A DNA stretch of 64,000 bases from Polaribacter sp. IC073 (GTDB lineage: Bacteria > Bacteroidota > Bacteroidia > Flavobacteriales > Flavobacteriaceae). The notes beneath the pieces were generated by a model. It was not told the DNA's origin and did not search any database. It saw nothing but the letters and a program-made list of their open reading frames with translations. Positions 27,225-36,175 of this stretch are shown here, one piece after another. The position numbers were made by a program, and so were the translations under genes. The stretch covers positions 310,001 through 374,000 of the forward strand of contig NZ_VORS01000001.1 in the NCBI RefSeq assembly GCF_007997075.1, read 5' to 3'. Positions within the stretch are counted from its first letter, which is position 1, and each line of letters starts with the position of its first letter.

Positions 27225-27959
27225 ATGATAAAGGCTGTTATTGTTGATGATGAACCTAAAGCAATACAAGGTTTATCTTGGGAATTATCTAACTTTAAAG
27301 ACCAAATAGATGTTATTGCTACGTTTACCAATCCTGAAAAGGCATTAATTTATTTAGCAGATAATAGTATTGATTGTCTTTTTTTAGATATCGAAATGCC
27401 AACGATGGATGGTTTTCAGTTTTTAAAGAAACTTACGTCTCGTGATTTTGCTGTTATAATTACAACCGCATATAGTGAATATGCTATAAAAGCATTAAAA
27501 AATGATGCTATAGATTATTTATTAAAACCCATAGATACAGACGATTTAGGGGAGACGATAGCCAAGATTAAAAAACATAATTTTAGGTCTTTAAACTCTA
27601 ATAAAGTTGAAAAAGTATTGCTTAATTTTAATGAAAAATTAAGCAATAAAAAAATTACTATTAATACCGATGGTAAACTAATTTTTTTAGACCCTAAAGA
27701 AATTATTTTTATTGAATCTGATGGTAATTATTCTACTATACACACCACTAATAACAAAAAAATTGTTGTCACCAAAAAACTAAAGGAGGTACATACTTTG
27801 CTACCAGAAGAAGTTTTTTTTAGAATACACAACTCTTACATTATCAACCTAGAAAAAGTAAAAGAATTCTTTAAAACTGATGGGTATGTGGTGTTAGAAA
27901 ACAATCATAAAATACCTGTTTCCCGTCAAAAGAGAACAGAATTTTTAGATAAATTTTAA
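27225..27959 (+). CDS. LytTR family response regulator
   Basis: DNA-binding response regulator of the LytR/AlgR type, 244 residues from the ATG at 27225. The receiver domain (about 1-120) has the acidic pair in AVIVDDEP, phospho-acceptor D55 in CLFLDIEMP and the lysine in YLLKPIDTDD. The LytTR DNA-binding domain is about 140-243 (KEIIFIESDGNYSTIHTT, FFRIHNSYIINLEKV, IPVSRQKRTEF). The partner kinase gene starts three bases after its stop. A TTG six codons upstream lies within the -7 box and is not used in this call. Confidence 0.94.
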   Translation: MIKAVIVDDEPKAIQGLSWELSNFKDQIDVIATFTNPEKALIYLADNSIDCLFLDIEMPTMDGFQFLKKLTSRDFAVIITTAYSEYAIKALKNDAIDYLLKPIDTDDLGETIAKIKKHNFRSLNSNKVEKVLLNFNEKLSNKKITINTDGKLIFLDPKEIIFIESDGNYSTIHTTNNKKIVVTKKLKEVHTLLPEEVFFRIHNSYIINLEKVKEFFKTDGYVVLENNHKIPVSRQKRTEFLDKF

Positions 27960-27962
27960 TTT

Positions 27963-29879
27963 ATGAAGTCAAAATTATGTGCACTTATTTTTTTATTTCT
28001 AAGTGCTCTTTCTTTTTCACAATTAAAGGAAGTAAATCAACAAATAACATCTCTTATTGAGTATAAATTTTCTTCTCAAAAAGTTATAGATTCTATTTTT
28101 TTAGAACATAGAAAAGATGAGACTAAATTAAAGTTGCTTATTAAAAAGAGTACAGAAAGCTCTTACCTAGAAGGACAACTTTATGGCTATGGTGCTCTAG
28201 GTAGATACTATAGAGACCACTCTATTTTTAACAATGCTATTATTGAATATAAGAAAGCACTTCGTATAAGTATCCAAATAAAAGATACTATTTCTGAAGT
28301 AAAGACATTAAATTCTATGGGTTCTGTTTACCGAAGACAAGACGATATTAGAAACGCTTTAAACTATCATCAAGAAGCGTTAGAAAAAGCAATTAGAATT
28401 AAGAACCCTAATATTAGTATTAAAAAAAGTATTAGTATTTCTCAAAATAGCATTGGTAATATTTACATCTCTTTAAAACAGTATAAACTGGCATTAAATG
28501 AGTTTAGCAAATCGATAGTTATGCAGAGAGATCTAGACAATAAACTTGGTCTTGCTATAAATCATCAAAATATTGGTAATGCACATGAAGAACTTGGTAA
28601 TTTAGATGAAGCTCTTAAAAATTATCGCATCTCTTTAAATTATAATAACCAAATAAAATCAAAAATTGGTAGCGTAATTTGTGGGTATAGTATTGCAGAT
28701 GTTTTAATAAAGCAGAAAAAATACAACCAAGCTTTTAGTACGGTAGACACCGTTTTACAAATTGCTATTCATAATAAAGATAAATATTATCTTGCTAACA
28801 CCTATAATACGCTAGGTTTGGCTCAATTACACCTCAATAGATTTGAAGAAGCAAAAAATAATTTAACAACGGCTTTAGATATTGCTACAACATTTAACGT
28901 GCAAATTATTATTGTAAAAGCTCATGAGAACCTAGCCCTATTATATGACAAGCTAAAAGATTACAAAAAAGCCTATACGTATTATAAAAAAGCAAAATTA
29001 GAAGATGCTAAAATACTTAACGAGCGCAACCTACTTTACGTTAGTGAATTGATAACAAAGTACGATAAAGAGCGTAGTGAAAATCAAATAAGATATTTAG
29101 CTAAAAAAAATGAAATTGCTCAATTACAAATTACAAGAAATAGAAATATATGGATTATGGCTTTAAGTATTTTTGCCTTAGTTGCTGTTGTAGTATTTTC
29201 TATAGATAAACAAAAAGGATTAAGAAATGAGAAGAAAATTCTTTCATTAAAACAAGATGCTTTAAGAAGTCAAATGAATCCTCATTTTATGTTTAATGCT
29301 TTAAATTCTATTAAATTATACATCATAGAGAATAATCAAAAAAAAGCAACGGCTTACTTAAATAAGTTTTCTAAACTGATGCGAAAAATACTAGAAGCTT
29401 CTGCAATACAAGAAACTACCTTGTCAGAAGAAATAGAAACAATGAAGCTTTATATGAGTATAGAAAATATTCGTTTTTCCAATGAAATAGACTTTACCAT
29501 TAAAACAGACGCTTCCTTAAATCTAGCATCAATAAAAATTCCACCATTAGTGTTGCAACCTTTCTTAGAAAACTCTTTATGGCATGGTTTGTCATCTAAG
29601 AAAGATGATAAAAAAATAACAATTGTTATCAATAAAACATCTTCTAATTATATTCAAATTGATATTTCAGATAACGGAATTGGACGAAAAGCCGCCGCCA
29701 AAATAAAGGCAGAAAAAACTATTAATAGAAAATCTATAGGTATAAACTTAACCAAAGACAGGTTGACCAATTTTGCTAAAAATTTAAAAAATGATTTTTC
29801 TATCATTTATAAAGATTTAGAAGATGAAAACGAGAATTCTTTAGGCACAAAGGTTGTAATTACACTTCCTTTATTCTAA
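27963..29879 (+). CDS. TPR-containing sensor histidine kinase (LytS/YehU type)
   Basis: A 638-residue kinase that would phosphorylate the LytTR regulator just upstream. It has a signal peptide (1-19), about six tetratricopeptide repeats (about 60-350), a coiled region and one membrane helix (about 393-413, IWIMALSIFALVAVVVF). A His_kinase domain follows with H441 in SQMNPHFMFNALNSIK, then an HATPase domain with PPLVLQPFLENSLWHG and DNGIGRKAA. The TPRs are therefore periplasmic and could sense a protein or peptide. The 3' end overlaps the convergent DUF3109 gene by 9 bases. Confidence 0.93.
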   Translation: MKSKLCALIFLFLSALSFSQLKEVNQQITSLIEYKFSSQKVIDSIFLEHRKDETKLKLLIKKSTESSYLEGQLYGYGALGRYYRDHSIFNNAIIEYKKALRISIQIKDTISEVKTLNSMGSVYRRQDDIRNALNYHQEALEKAIRIKNPNISIKKSISISQNSIGNIYISLKQYKLALNEFSKSIVMQRDLDNKLGLAINHQNIGNAHEELGNLDEALKNYRISLNYNNQIKSKIGSVICGYSIADVLIKQKKYNQAFSTVDTVLQIAIHNKDKYYLANTYNTLGLAQLHLNRFEEAKNNLTTALDIATTFNVQIIIVKAHENLALLYDKLKDYKKAYTYYKKAKLEDAKILNERNLLYVSELITKYDKERSENQIRYLAKKNEIAQLQITRNRNIWIMALSIFALVAVVVFSIDKQKGLRNEKKILSLKQDALRSQMNPHFMFNALNSIKLYIIENNQKKATAYLNKFSKLMRKILEASAIQETTLSEEIETMKLYMSIENIRFSNEIDFTIKTDASLNLASIKIPPLVLQPFLENSLWHGLSSKKDDKKITIVINKTSSNYIQIDISDNGIGRKAAAKIKAEKTINRKSIGINLTKDRLTNFAKNLKNDFSIIYKDLEDENENSLGTKVVITLPLF

Positions 29880-30440
29880 ATGCTTTACCGCAACTTTTTC
29901 TAATTCATCATACCAATTTTGCCCGAATTTTCTTACCAAACCTTGTTTTACAAACTTATAGACTGGCACTTGTAGTTCTTTTCCTAAAGAACACGCATCA
30001 TCACAAATTTCCCATTTGTGGTAATTTACTGCAGAAAACTCGCTGTAATCTTTAACTCTTACCGGGTATAAATGACAAGAAACTGGCTTTTTCCAATCTA
30101 TTGCACCAGAGTTATAAGCTTCTTCAATACCACAAAGTGCTGTTTTTTTCTCATCGAAAATTACATACGCACAATCTGCATCATTTATAAGCGGAGTTTC
30201 TAACTCTCCCCACTCACTTGTAACCCAAGCTCCTTGTTTTTCGATTACCTCGATTCCTTCTTTTCTTAAAAAAGGTTTTATTTTTGGATACATATCTTCT
30301 AAAATTTTGGTCTCTTCCTTATCTAAAGGCGCACCAGCTTCACCATCTACACAGCAAGCACCGCCGCAGGCAGAAAGGTTACACACAAAATCTTTTTCTA
30401 TAATATCTTCTGAAACTATTGTTTTTCCTAGTTGAAACAT
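29871..30440 (-). CDS. DUF3109 family cysteine-rich protein
   Basis: A 189-residue cytoplasmic protein with the cysteine pattern of DUF3109 (CNLSACGGACCVDGEAGAPL, then CAYV, CGIEEAY, SCHLYPVRV, CDDACSLG). The pattern resembles Fe-S or zinc binding proteins of the YkgJ type. Function is unknown. The ATG at 30440 lies only four bases after a -7 box, so the mRNA may be leaderless. It is convergent with the histidine kinase (9-base overlap) and divergent from the MarC gene. Confidence 0.88.
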   Translation of the reverse strand: MFQLGKTIVSEDIIEKDFVCNLSACGGACCVDGEAGAPLDKEETKILEDMYPKIKPFLRKEGIEVIEKQGAWVTSEWGELETPLINDADCAYVIFDEKKTALCGIEEAYNSGAIDWKKPVSCHLYPVRVKDYSEFSAVNYHKWEICDDACSLGKELQVPVYKFVKQGLVRKFGQNWYDELEKVAVKHLE

Positions 30441-30444
30441 TTTG

Positions 30445-30452
30445 CAAAAATA
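30445..30452 (-). promoter_or_regulatory. -7 promoter box for the DUF3109 gene (near-leaderless)
   Basis: TATTTTTG on the minus strand ends four bases before the ATG. With the usual 4-7 bases from box to start of transcription, the mRNA would begin at or next to the start codon. Confidence 0.45.
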
Positions 30453-30498
30453 AGGTAATTATTTTCTTTAATTTTACACTTTGGTAAAGTAAGTTGCC

Positions 30499-30506
30499 TA
30501 ATTTTG
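30499..30506 (+). promoter_or_regulatory. -7 promoter box for the marC-like gene
   Basis: TAATTTTG matches TAnnTTTG, 18 bases before the ATG at 30525. It faces away from the DUF3109 promoter 47 bases to the left. Confidence 0.5.
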
Positions 30507-30524
30507 CAAAATAAATAAAGAATT

Positions 30525-31109
30525 ATGAATTTTAATATTAAAGAAATAGTAACGGCCTTTATGGTTTTATTTGCAGTAATAGACATTATTGGAAATATTC
30601 CTATTATTATCGATTTACGCAAGAAAGCTGGTCATATTCAATCTGGAAAAGCATCTATAATTGCGGGTATAATTATGATTATTTTTCTTTTCTTAGGACA
30701 AAGTTTATTGAGCTTAATTGGTATTGATGTAAATTCCTTTGCCGTTGCAGGTTCTCTAATTCTATTTTTCATCGCCTTAGAAATGATTTTAGGAATTACC
30801 CTTTATAAAGATGATGGCAATGTAAATGCAATGACAGCTTCTGTGTTTCCTTTAGCTTTTCCTTTAATTGCAGGCCCAGGAAGTTTAACAACATTGCTTT
30901 CTCTAAGAGCAGAGTTTTTTATAGAAAACATTATAGCTGCAGTTCTTTTAAATGTTATTTTTTTATATATAGTTTTAAAGACATCTTCTAAAATAGAACG
31001 TGTTTTAGGACCCAATGGAATACAAATTATTAGAAAAGTATTTGGGGTTATTTTATTGGCTATTTCTGTGAAATTATTTGCAACAAATATTAAAGAACTA
31101 TTTTTATAA
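30525..31109 (+). CDS. MarC family integral membrane protein
   Basis: A 194-residue protein with six helices. The motif VIDIIGNIPIIIDLR near the N-terminus and the FPLAFPLIAGPGSLTTLL stretch near residue 105 identify the MarC/UPF0056 family. E. coli MarC was once tied to multiple antibiotic resistance, but that link was not upheld. The transport substrate is unknown. The downstream FAD-protein gene begins one base after its stop. Confidence 0.92.
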   Translation: MNFNIKEIVTAFMVLFAVIDIIGNIPIIIDLRKKAGHIQSGKASIIAGIIMIIFLFLGQSLLSLIGIDVNSFAVAGSLILFFIALEMILGITLYKDDGNVNAMTASVFPLAFPLIAGPGSLTTLLSLRAEFFIENIIAAVLLNVIFLYIVLKTSSKIERVLGPNGIQIIRKVFGVILLAISVKLFATNIKELFL

Positions 31110-31110
31110 T

Positions 31111-31716
31111 ATGAATTTTGATGCATTAATTATAGGTGGTGGCGTTTCTGGTTTACAATGTGCTTTGGTTTTAGGTTCAGCAAAAAATAAACCTTTTGCC
31201 ATTAATAAAAAAGTGGGAATTGTAATGCACCAAAGAACATCTCATTTACAAAATGCACTGTTTAATAATGTCTTAGGTCTTTCTCCGAAAACATTAGGAG
31301 CAAGTATTTTAAATGAAGGAAAAGAGCAATTACTAACATTATATCCTGATGTTTCACAAATAGAAGATGAAAAAGTGCTTTCTGTTGATGATTTTGAAGG
31401 GAGATATAAAGTAGTTACAAATAAAAATACTTACACCTCTAAAATTGTAGTTATTGCTTTAAACTATTCAAAACCTTTTACTATTGAAGGTTTAGATACT
31501 TTTATTGAACCACATGCAAAAGCGAATCTGGCAAAGGATAGAATTCAACTTAAAAATGAAGATCACCTCATAAAAAAAGGGCTGTATTGTTGCGGTACAA
31601 TTGCCGGTTGTAGAAGTCAGTTTGCAATTGCAGCAGGAAGTGGAGCCTCGGTTGCTACAGATATTCTAACACTTTGGAATGACGGAAATCACGTGAAAAT
31701 TCATGACAAAATATAA
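31111..31716 (+). CDS. half-size FAD-dependent oxidoreductase (thioredoxin-reductase-like)
   Basis: A 201-residue protein with an N-terminal Rossmann motif (ALIIGGGVSGLQCALVLGSA) and a C-terminal FAD-contact region (GLYCCGTIAGCRSQFAIAAG). These ends match the FAD domain of thioredoxin-reductase-like enzymes, but the central NAD(P)H domain and the redox CxxC are missing: the family is usually about 300 residues. It is short but not obviously broken. The frame opens upstream to a TTG at 31078 inside marC; the ATG at 31111 directly after the marC stop is preferred. Confidence 0.85.
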   Translation: MNFDALIIGGGVSGLQCALVLGSAKNKPFAINKKVGIVMHQRTSHLQNALFNNVLGLSPKTLGASILNEGKEQLLTLYPDVSQIEDEKVLSVDDFEGRYKVVTNKNTYTSKIVVIALNYSKPFTIEGLDTFIEPHAKANLAKDRIQLKNEDHLIKKGLYCCGTIAGCRSQFAIAAGSGASVATDILTLWNDGNHVKIHDKI

Positions 31717-31720
31717 CTAA

Positions 31721-31751
31721 AAAATCCAGCTAAATAGCTGGATTTTTTTTT
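31721..31751 (+). terminator. bidirectional terminator between the FAD-protein gene and glmS
   Basis: Eleven-pair perfect stem (31721-31731 with 31736-31746), a four-base loop and a T run. A/T runs on both sides let it serve the convergent glmS gene as well. Confidence 0.88.
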
Positions 31752-31772
31752 ATTTCAAAAACAAAACACGAA

Positions 31773-33629
31773 TTACTCTACCGTAACCGATTTTGCTAAA
31801 TTTCTTGGTTGATCTACGTTTTTACCTAACATCAATGCAATGTGATAAGAAAGTAGTTGAAACGGAATTGTAGTTAACAAAGGAGTTAATGCTTCTTCTG
31901 TTTCTGGAATTTCAATTACATGGTCTGCAATATCTCTTACCTGTGTATCGCCTTCTGTAACTATTGCTATGATTTTTCCTGCTCTAGATTTAATTTCTTG
32001 AATGTTACTTACTACTTTTTCATAGTGTCCTTTATTAGTTGCAATTACAAAAATTGGCATGTTTTCATCAATTAAAGCAATTGGGCCATGTTTCATTTCT
32101 GCTGCAGGATATCCTTCTGCATGAATATATGAAATTTCTTTTAATTTTAAAGCTCCTTCTAAAGCCACAGGAAAGTTAAAACCTCTTCCTAAATACAAAC
32201 AATTTTTTGCATCTTTATAAACAGCTGCAATTTCTTTCACTTTATCATCGATCTTTAAAAGTGCTTCTATTTTAGAAGGAATTAATTGCATTTCTTGCAA
32301 AAATCTACCCAATTCTGGTTTAGATATTTCTCCTTTTTTAGACGCTAACTTTAACGCAATTAGGGTTAAAACTGTAATTTGTGTTGTAAATGCTTTTGTT
32401 GAAGCAACTCCTATTTCTGGACCTGCATGCGTATATGCACCTGCATCTGTTTCTCTAGCAATAGAAGAACCAACAACATTACAAATACCAAAAACAAATG
32501 CGCCTTTAGATTTTGCTAATTTTATTGCAGCTAAAGTATCTGCCGTTTCACCAGATTGTGAAATGGCAATAACTACATCTTTTGAAGTAATTATTGGGTT
32601 TCTGTATCTAAATTCTGATGCGTATTCTACTTCTACAGGGATTCTAGCTTTGTCTTCAATAAGATATTCTCCTACCAAACCAGCATGCCAAGAAGTACCG
32701 CAGGCAACTATTATTATTCTTTCTGCATTTAAGAACTTATTCATGTGGTCATCTATACCAGCCATTCTTATAATACCTTCATTTGCCAACATTCGGCCAC
32801 GATAGGTATCTATAATTGCTTTTGGTTGCTCATGAATTTCTTTCAACATGAAGTGGTCATAACCACCTTTTTCAATCTGCTCTAAACTAATTTTTAATTT
32901 TTGAATATCTGCAACGACTAAAGAATCGTCTTTTATTTTACGTATTTTAATTCCTTTATGTAATTTGATGATGGCCATTTCTTCATCTTCCAAATAAATA
33001 GCGTCTTTCGTATATTCAATAAAAGGTGAAGCATCTGAAGCCACAAAAAACTCAGAATTATCTTTACCAACTCCAATTGCAATAGGGCTTCCTAAACGTG
33101 CAACGATTATTTCGTCTGGTTTTGTTTTATCGAAAACAGCAATAGCATACGCCCCAATAACGTTATTTAATGCTAATTGTACTGCTTTACCTAACTTACA
33201 ACCTTCTTGTTTTTTTACTTCTTCAATTAAGTTAATTAAAACCTCTGTATCTGTATCACTTTTAAAAGTATATCCTCTGGTTATTAACTCTTTTCTAAGG
33301 GAATCATAGTTTTCTATAATTCCGTTATGTACAATTACTAAATCTCCTGATTGTGAAGAATGAGGGTGAGAATTTACATCATTTGGTACACCATGTGTTG
33401 CCCAACGTGTGTGTCCCATTCCTATCTTACCAACTTTTCTTGCTTCCTCTTTATTTGTAATAATTTCTAGTTCAGAAACTTTTCCTTTCGTTTTAGAAAG
33501 ATGAATATTATTACCGTCATACATCATTATCCCAGCACTATCATACCCCCTGTATTCTAACCTTTTAAGACCATTTATTACAATAGGATATGCATCTCTA
33601 AAGCCTATATAACCAGTAATTCCACACAT
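31773..33629 (-). CDS. glmS: glutamine--fructose-6-phosphate aminotransferase (isomerizing)
   Basis: Makes glucosamine 6-phosphate from fructose 6-phosphate and glutamine, the first step to UDP-GlcNAc for peptidoglycan and lipopolysaccharide. The 618 residues begin with MCGITGYIGF, whose Cys2 is the glutaminase nucleophile; TRWATHG and SDTDTEVL belong to the same domain. Two SIS domains follow (CGTSWHAGLVGEYLIE; SQSGETADTLAAI; GRGFNFPVALEGALKLKE), with the C-terminal NLAKSVTVE that is standard for GlmS. It lies 23 bases after the DUF4270 gene. Confidence 0.97.
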   Translation of the reverse strand: MCGITGYIGFRDAYPIVINGLKRLEYRGYDSAGIMMYDGNNIHLSKTKGKVSELEIITNKEEARKVGKIGMGHTRWATHGVPNDVNSHPHSSQSGDLVIVHNGIIENYDSLRKELITRGYTFKSDTDTEVLINLIEEVKKQEGCKLGKAVQLALNNVIGAYAIAVFDKTKPDEIIVARLGSPIAIGVGKDNSEFFVASDASPFIEYTKDAIYLEDEEMAIIKLHKGIKIRKIKDDSLVVADIQKLKISLEQIEKGGYDHFMLKEIHEQPKAIIDTYRGRMLANEGIIRMAGIDDHMNKFLNAERIIIVACGTSWHAGLVGEYLIEDKARIPVEVEYASEFRYRNPIITSKDVVIAISQSGETADTLAAIKLAKSKGAFVFGICNVVGSSIARETDAGAYTHAGPEIGVASTKAFTTQITVLTLIALKLASKKGEISKPELGRFLQEMQLIPSKIEALLKIDDKVKEIAAVYKDAKNCLYLGRGFNFPVALEGALKLKEISYIHAEGYPAAEMKHGPIALIDENMPIFVIATNKGHYEKVVSNIQEIKSRAGKIIAIVTEGDTQVRDIADHVIEIPETEEALTPLLTTIPFQLLSYHIALMLGKNVDQPRNLAKSVTVE

Positions 33630-33652
33630 AAAAATTATTTATTTTTAGTTCG

Positions 33653-35257
33653 TTAATTATTTTTCTTAGTATATGATATTTTTAGTTGTGCTCTTCTTGC
33701 ACCATTTAAAGACTTATCACCATTTAAAATTGAAACTGCTTTTGGATTCCAGTTATAATTTCTAAAAATAGTATCTGTAATTTGAGTATCTGAAGTATTG
33801 TAAACTTTTAGCCTTAATGGTGGGTTGTAGCTTGTGTTTCCACCTAGAATATCAGATAAATAATCTGTTATTTTAAAAGTGTAGTGGTCTTTCTTGCTAT
33901 TTTCTTTTTGCAAACTACCTCCAAAAGTTAAAAAACCTTCACTTAATACATCTTTTATATGACTTAAAATAGGCGCCGAGTTTAAAGCTTCACCTCTTTT
34001 ATATAAATACAATTGATTGGCAGTATTTGTGGTATCTGAATCTTGATTGATATAGAAAGTTAATGCAGCATCATTTATCAACCAATTTTCATTTTTTAAA
34101 TCTGTTAGCTGCGTTCCTGTTAAGATTTCAACTTTTGCTTCTGAACCAGCTGCACCTTGTAATTTAACTTCGTTATTTACAGCATACGTTTTATTGTTCG
34201 AAGTGTATTTACTATTAGTAATACCGCCCAGTTGAAAAGTGTGTGTATTTGTGATTACAGTATCAATTTCTGTACTATTTTTTTTGAAAAAAGTATTCGT
34301 ATAATAAACCTCAATTAGAGGATTTAACGCAACAATACTAGAACTTCTAAGGTTGAAAGCTACTAAAGCTCCTCCTTTTTCACCAGATGCATGTGTTTTT
34401 TCTTTTGCCTCTATCACAATACCTCTAAAATAATTATTAAAATTATTTTGAGAATCAAAATTCGCCGTTCCGTAATTATCTAAGAACACCTCTTTTACAA
34501 AGCTCTTTTTTAATGGTATAATTGCCATTGGTAAAGGAAGGTCTGAACTTGTGTTTGAAGTATATCTAATAGTATCTATTTTATGCAGATCGCCATTGCT
34601 ATTTCTTCTTTTAATATAGACCAACGTATCATTTGCTGTAGGCAAAAAATCCATATTTTCTGATACCGTTAAAGGATTAGACTTCATTGCATATTCATGA
34701 TCTGATTGAAATCTATTTGTTTTTGTTGGATCCGACGGATTCAACGTATTCAAATAAGTTTCTAACTCATAGATATTCAACGTAAAAGGCAATTGTTGGT
34801 TTCCAATTACTGAGTCTAATTCATATATAGGTCTGTTTGTATTAGATGTTAATGTTGCATGGTATGGCAACCTTAAAAATGCAGTATCTATACTTGTTTC
34901 AAAAGTTAACTCGTCGGGATTCTCATAAGAAACTAGCTCTAAAGTAGTATTAATATTTATTTGAGAGATTATAGAAGCTTCTATGTTTTCATATTCATCG
35001 CTAATATATGCACCTAATAAGTATTGCCCTTGAAAACCGAAATACGGCGCACCAGTTAAGCCTAAACCATCTGCTCTAATACTTTCTATACCAGCATTAG
35101 AAACCAAAACTTCTAAAATTGTATCATTTGTAGAGAACTTTGTATTACTTACAACGCCACTACCTATATCTGTAAAATCTTTTTCGCAAGAGATAACACC
35201 TGCAAAAACCAAAAATAAAACACCAAAGTAGGTGCTTTTTCTAAAAATATTTTTCAC
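33653..35257 (-). CDS. DUF4270 family lipoprotein
   Basis: A 534-residue protein with a lipoprotein signal (VFAGVISC, cysteine at 24). The sequence is rich in beta structure with repeated short TSNT/YTNT motifs and ends RRAQLKISYTKKNN. This matches the DUF4270 family, which is widespread in Bacteroidota between a starch-synthase-like gene and glmS. Function is unknown. It is presumably anchored in the outer membrane. The start is GTG at 35257, needed for the signal peptide, 11 bases after the starch-synthase-like gene. Confidence 0.85.
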   Translation of the reverse strand: MKNIFRKSTYFGVLFLVFAGVISCEKDFTDIGSGVVSNTKFSTNDTILEVLVSNAGIESIRADGLGLTGAPYFGFQGQYLLGAYISDEYENIEASIISQININTTLELVSYENPDELTFETSIDTAFLRLPYHATLTSNTNRPIYELDSVIGNQQLPFTLNIYELETYLNTLNPSDPTKTNRFQSDHEYAMKSNPLTVSENMDFLPTANDTLVYIKRRNSNGDLHKIDTIRYTSNTSSDLPLPMAIIPLKKSFVKEVFLDNYGTANFDSQNNFNNYFRGIVIEAKEKTHASGEKGGALVAFNLRSSSIVALNPLIEVYYTNTFFKKNSTEIDTVITNTHTFQLGGITNSKYTSNNKTYAVNNEVKLQGAAGSEAKVEILTGTQLTDLKNENWLINDAALTFYINQDSDTTNTANQLYLYKRGEALNSAPILSHIKDVLSEGFLTFGGSLQKENSKKDHYTFKITDYLSDILGGNTSYNPPLRLKVYNTSDTQITDTIFRNYNWNPKAVSILNGDKSLNGARRAQLKISYTKKNN

Positions 35258-35268
35258 ACTAAAAATAA

Positions 35269-36078
35269 TTAAGTAGCTGAAACTAAATCAGCATAAAAAT
35301 TTAAATAACTTTCTTTAAAATTCTCTTCTTGAAATCCTAAGACAGGAATTTCTTTTTCTTCAATAAAAGAAGATAATTCTTCCGGAATATCTTCACTACC
35401 GTGAATAATTGCATCAGAATTTTCGATGGCACTCTTTAATATATTCGTATGATTAGGTACCTTAATTGTTGCTATTTTTTTATTATCTTTCAAATCGAAC
35501 GTTACTTTATCAGCAAGACTTTCGTCTAAAGTTCCTTCGAAAGGATTATTGTAAATAGATGTTATAATTTTACTTTCTGTAAACAACGGTTCTTCTTTAT
35601 AAAACTCTTTTAAATAAAGAGGTAGTAACGAAGCCATCCAACCATGAACATGAATAATATCTGGCGCCCAATTTAATTTCTTTACCGTTTCTACAACTCC
35701 TTTTGCAAAGAAAATTGCACGTTCGTCATTATCTTCAAACAACTCGTCGTCTTCATCTGTAAAAACGGCTTTTCTTTTAAAATATTCTTCGTTGTCTATA
35801 AAATAAACTTGCATTCTTTCTTTTGGTATAGAAGCAACCTTAATTATCAATGGCATGTCCATATCATTAACAACTAAATTCATTCCAGAGAGGCGAATAA
35901 CTTCATGTAACTGATGTCTTCTTTCATTTATAACGCCATATCTTGGCATAAAAATTCTAGTCTGTACTCCTTTAGAATGTGCATTTTTCGCAGCATTAAA
36001 TGCTGTTAACGATAGTTCTGTTTCGGGTAAATATGGTACCACTTCAGACGAAACAAATAAAATTCTCTTGTCCTTCAT
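35269..36078 (-). CDS. glycogen/starch synthase-like protein, N-terminal GT5 domain only
   Basis: A 269-residue protein that reads as the N-terminal half of a GT5 glycogen synthase (ILFVSSEVVPYLPETELS; SKGVQTRIFMPRYGVI; PDIIHVHGWMASLLPLYL). Full enzymes are about 470-490 residues and bind ADP-glucose in the C-terminal half, which is absent here. The usual KTGGL loop is replaced by PETEL, so normal synthase activity is doubtful. The reading frame ends cleanly and the gene keeps its own promoter, so this looks like a fixed short form. It is divergent from panC. Confidence 0.82.
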   Translation of the reverse strand: MKDKRILFVSSEVVPYLPETELSLTAFNAAKNAHSKGVQTRIFMPRYGVINERRHQLHEVIRLSGMNLVVNDMDMPLIIKVASIPKERMQVYFIDNEEYFKRKAVFTDEDDELFEDNDERAIFFAKGVVETVKKLNWAPDIIHVHGWMASLLPLYLKEFYKEEPLFTESKIITSIYNNPFEGTLDESLADKVTFDLKDNKKIATIKVPNHTNILKSAIENSDAIIHGSEDIPEELSSFIEEKEIPVLGFQEENFKESYLNFYADLVSAT

Positions 36079-36104
36079 TAAATCAAACTCTTTTATGAGA
36101 TTGC

Positions 36105-36112
36105 CAAAAATA
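36105..36112 (-). promoter_or_regulatory. -7 promoter box for the starch-synthase-like/DUF4270/glmS block
   Basis: TATTTTTG on the minus strand, 27 bases before the ATG at 36078. It lies back to back with the panC box at 36145-36152. Confidence 0.5.
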
Positions 36113-36144
36113 CAAATTTTTATGCTAATATCGTGTTAAAATGG

Positions 36145-36152
36145 TAAGTTTG
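36145..36152 (+). promoter_or_regulatory. -7 promoter box for panC
   Basis: TAAGTTTG matches TAnnTTTG, 23 bases before the panC ATG. Confidence 0.5.
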
Positions 36153-36175
36153 CACACTTTAGCAACATTTTTAGA

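Noticed and set aside
28140..29010. Repeat array in the histidine kinase gene
   Set aside because: The periodicity is at the protein level (tetratricopeptide repeats); the DNA units are not similar enough for a DNA repeat array or CRISPR.
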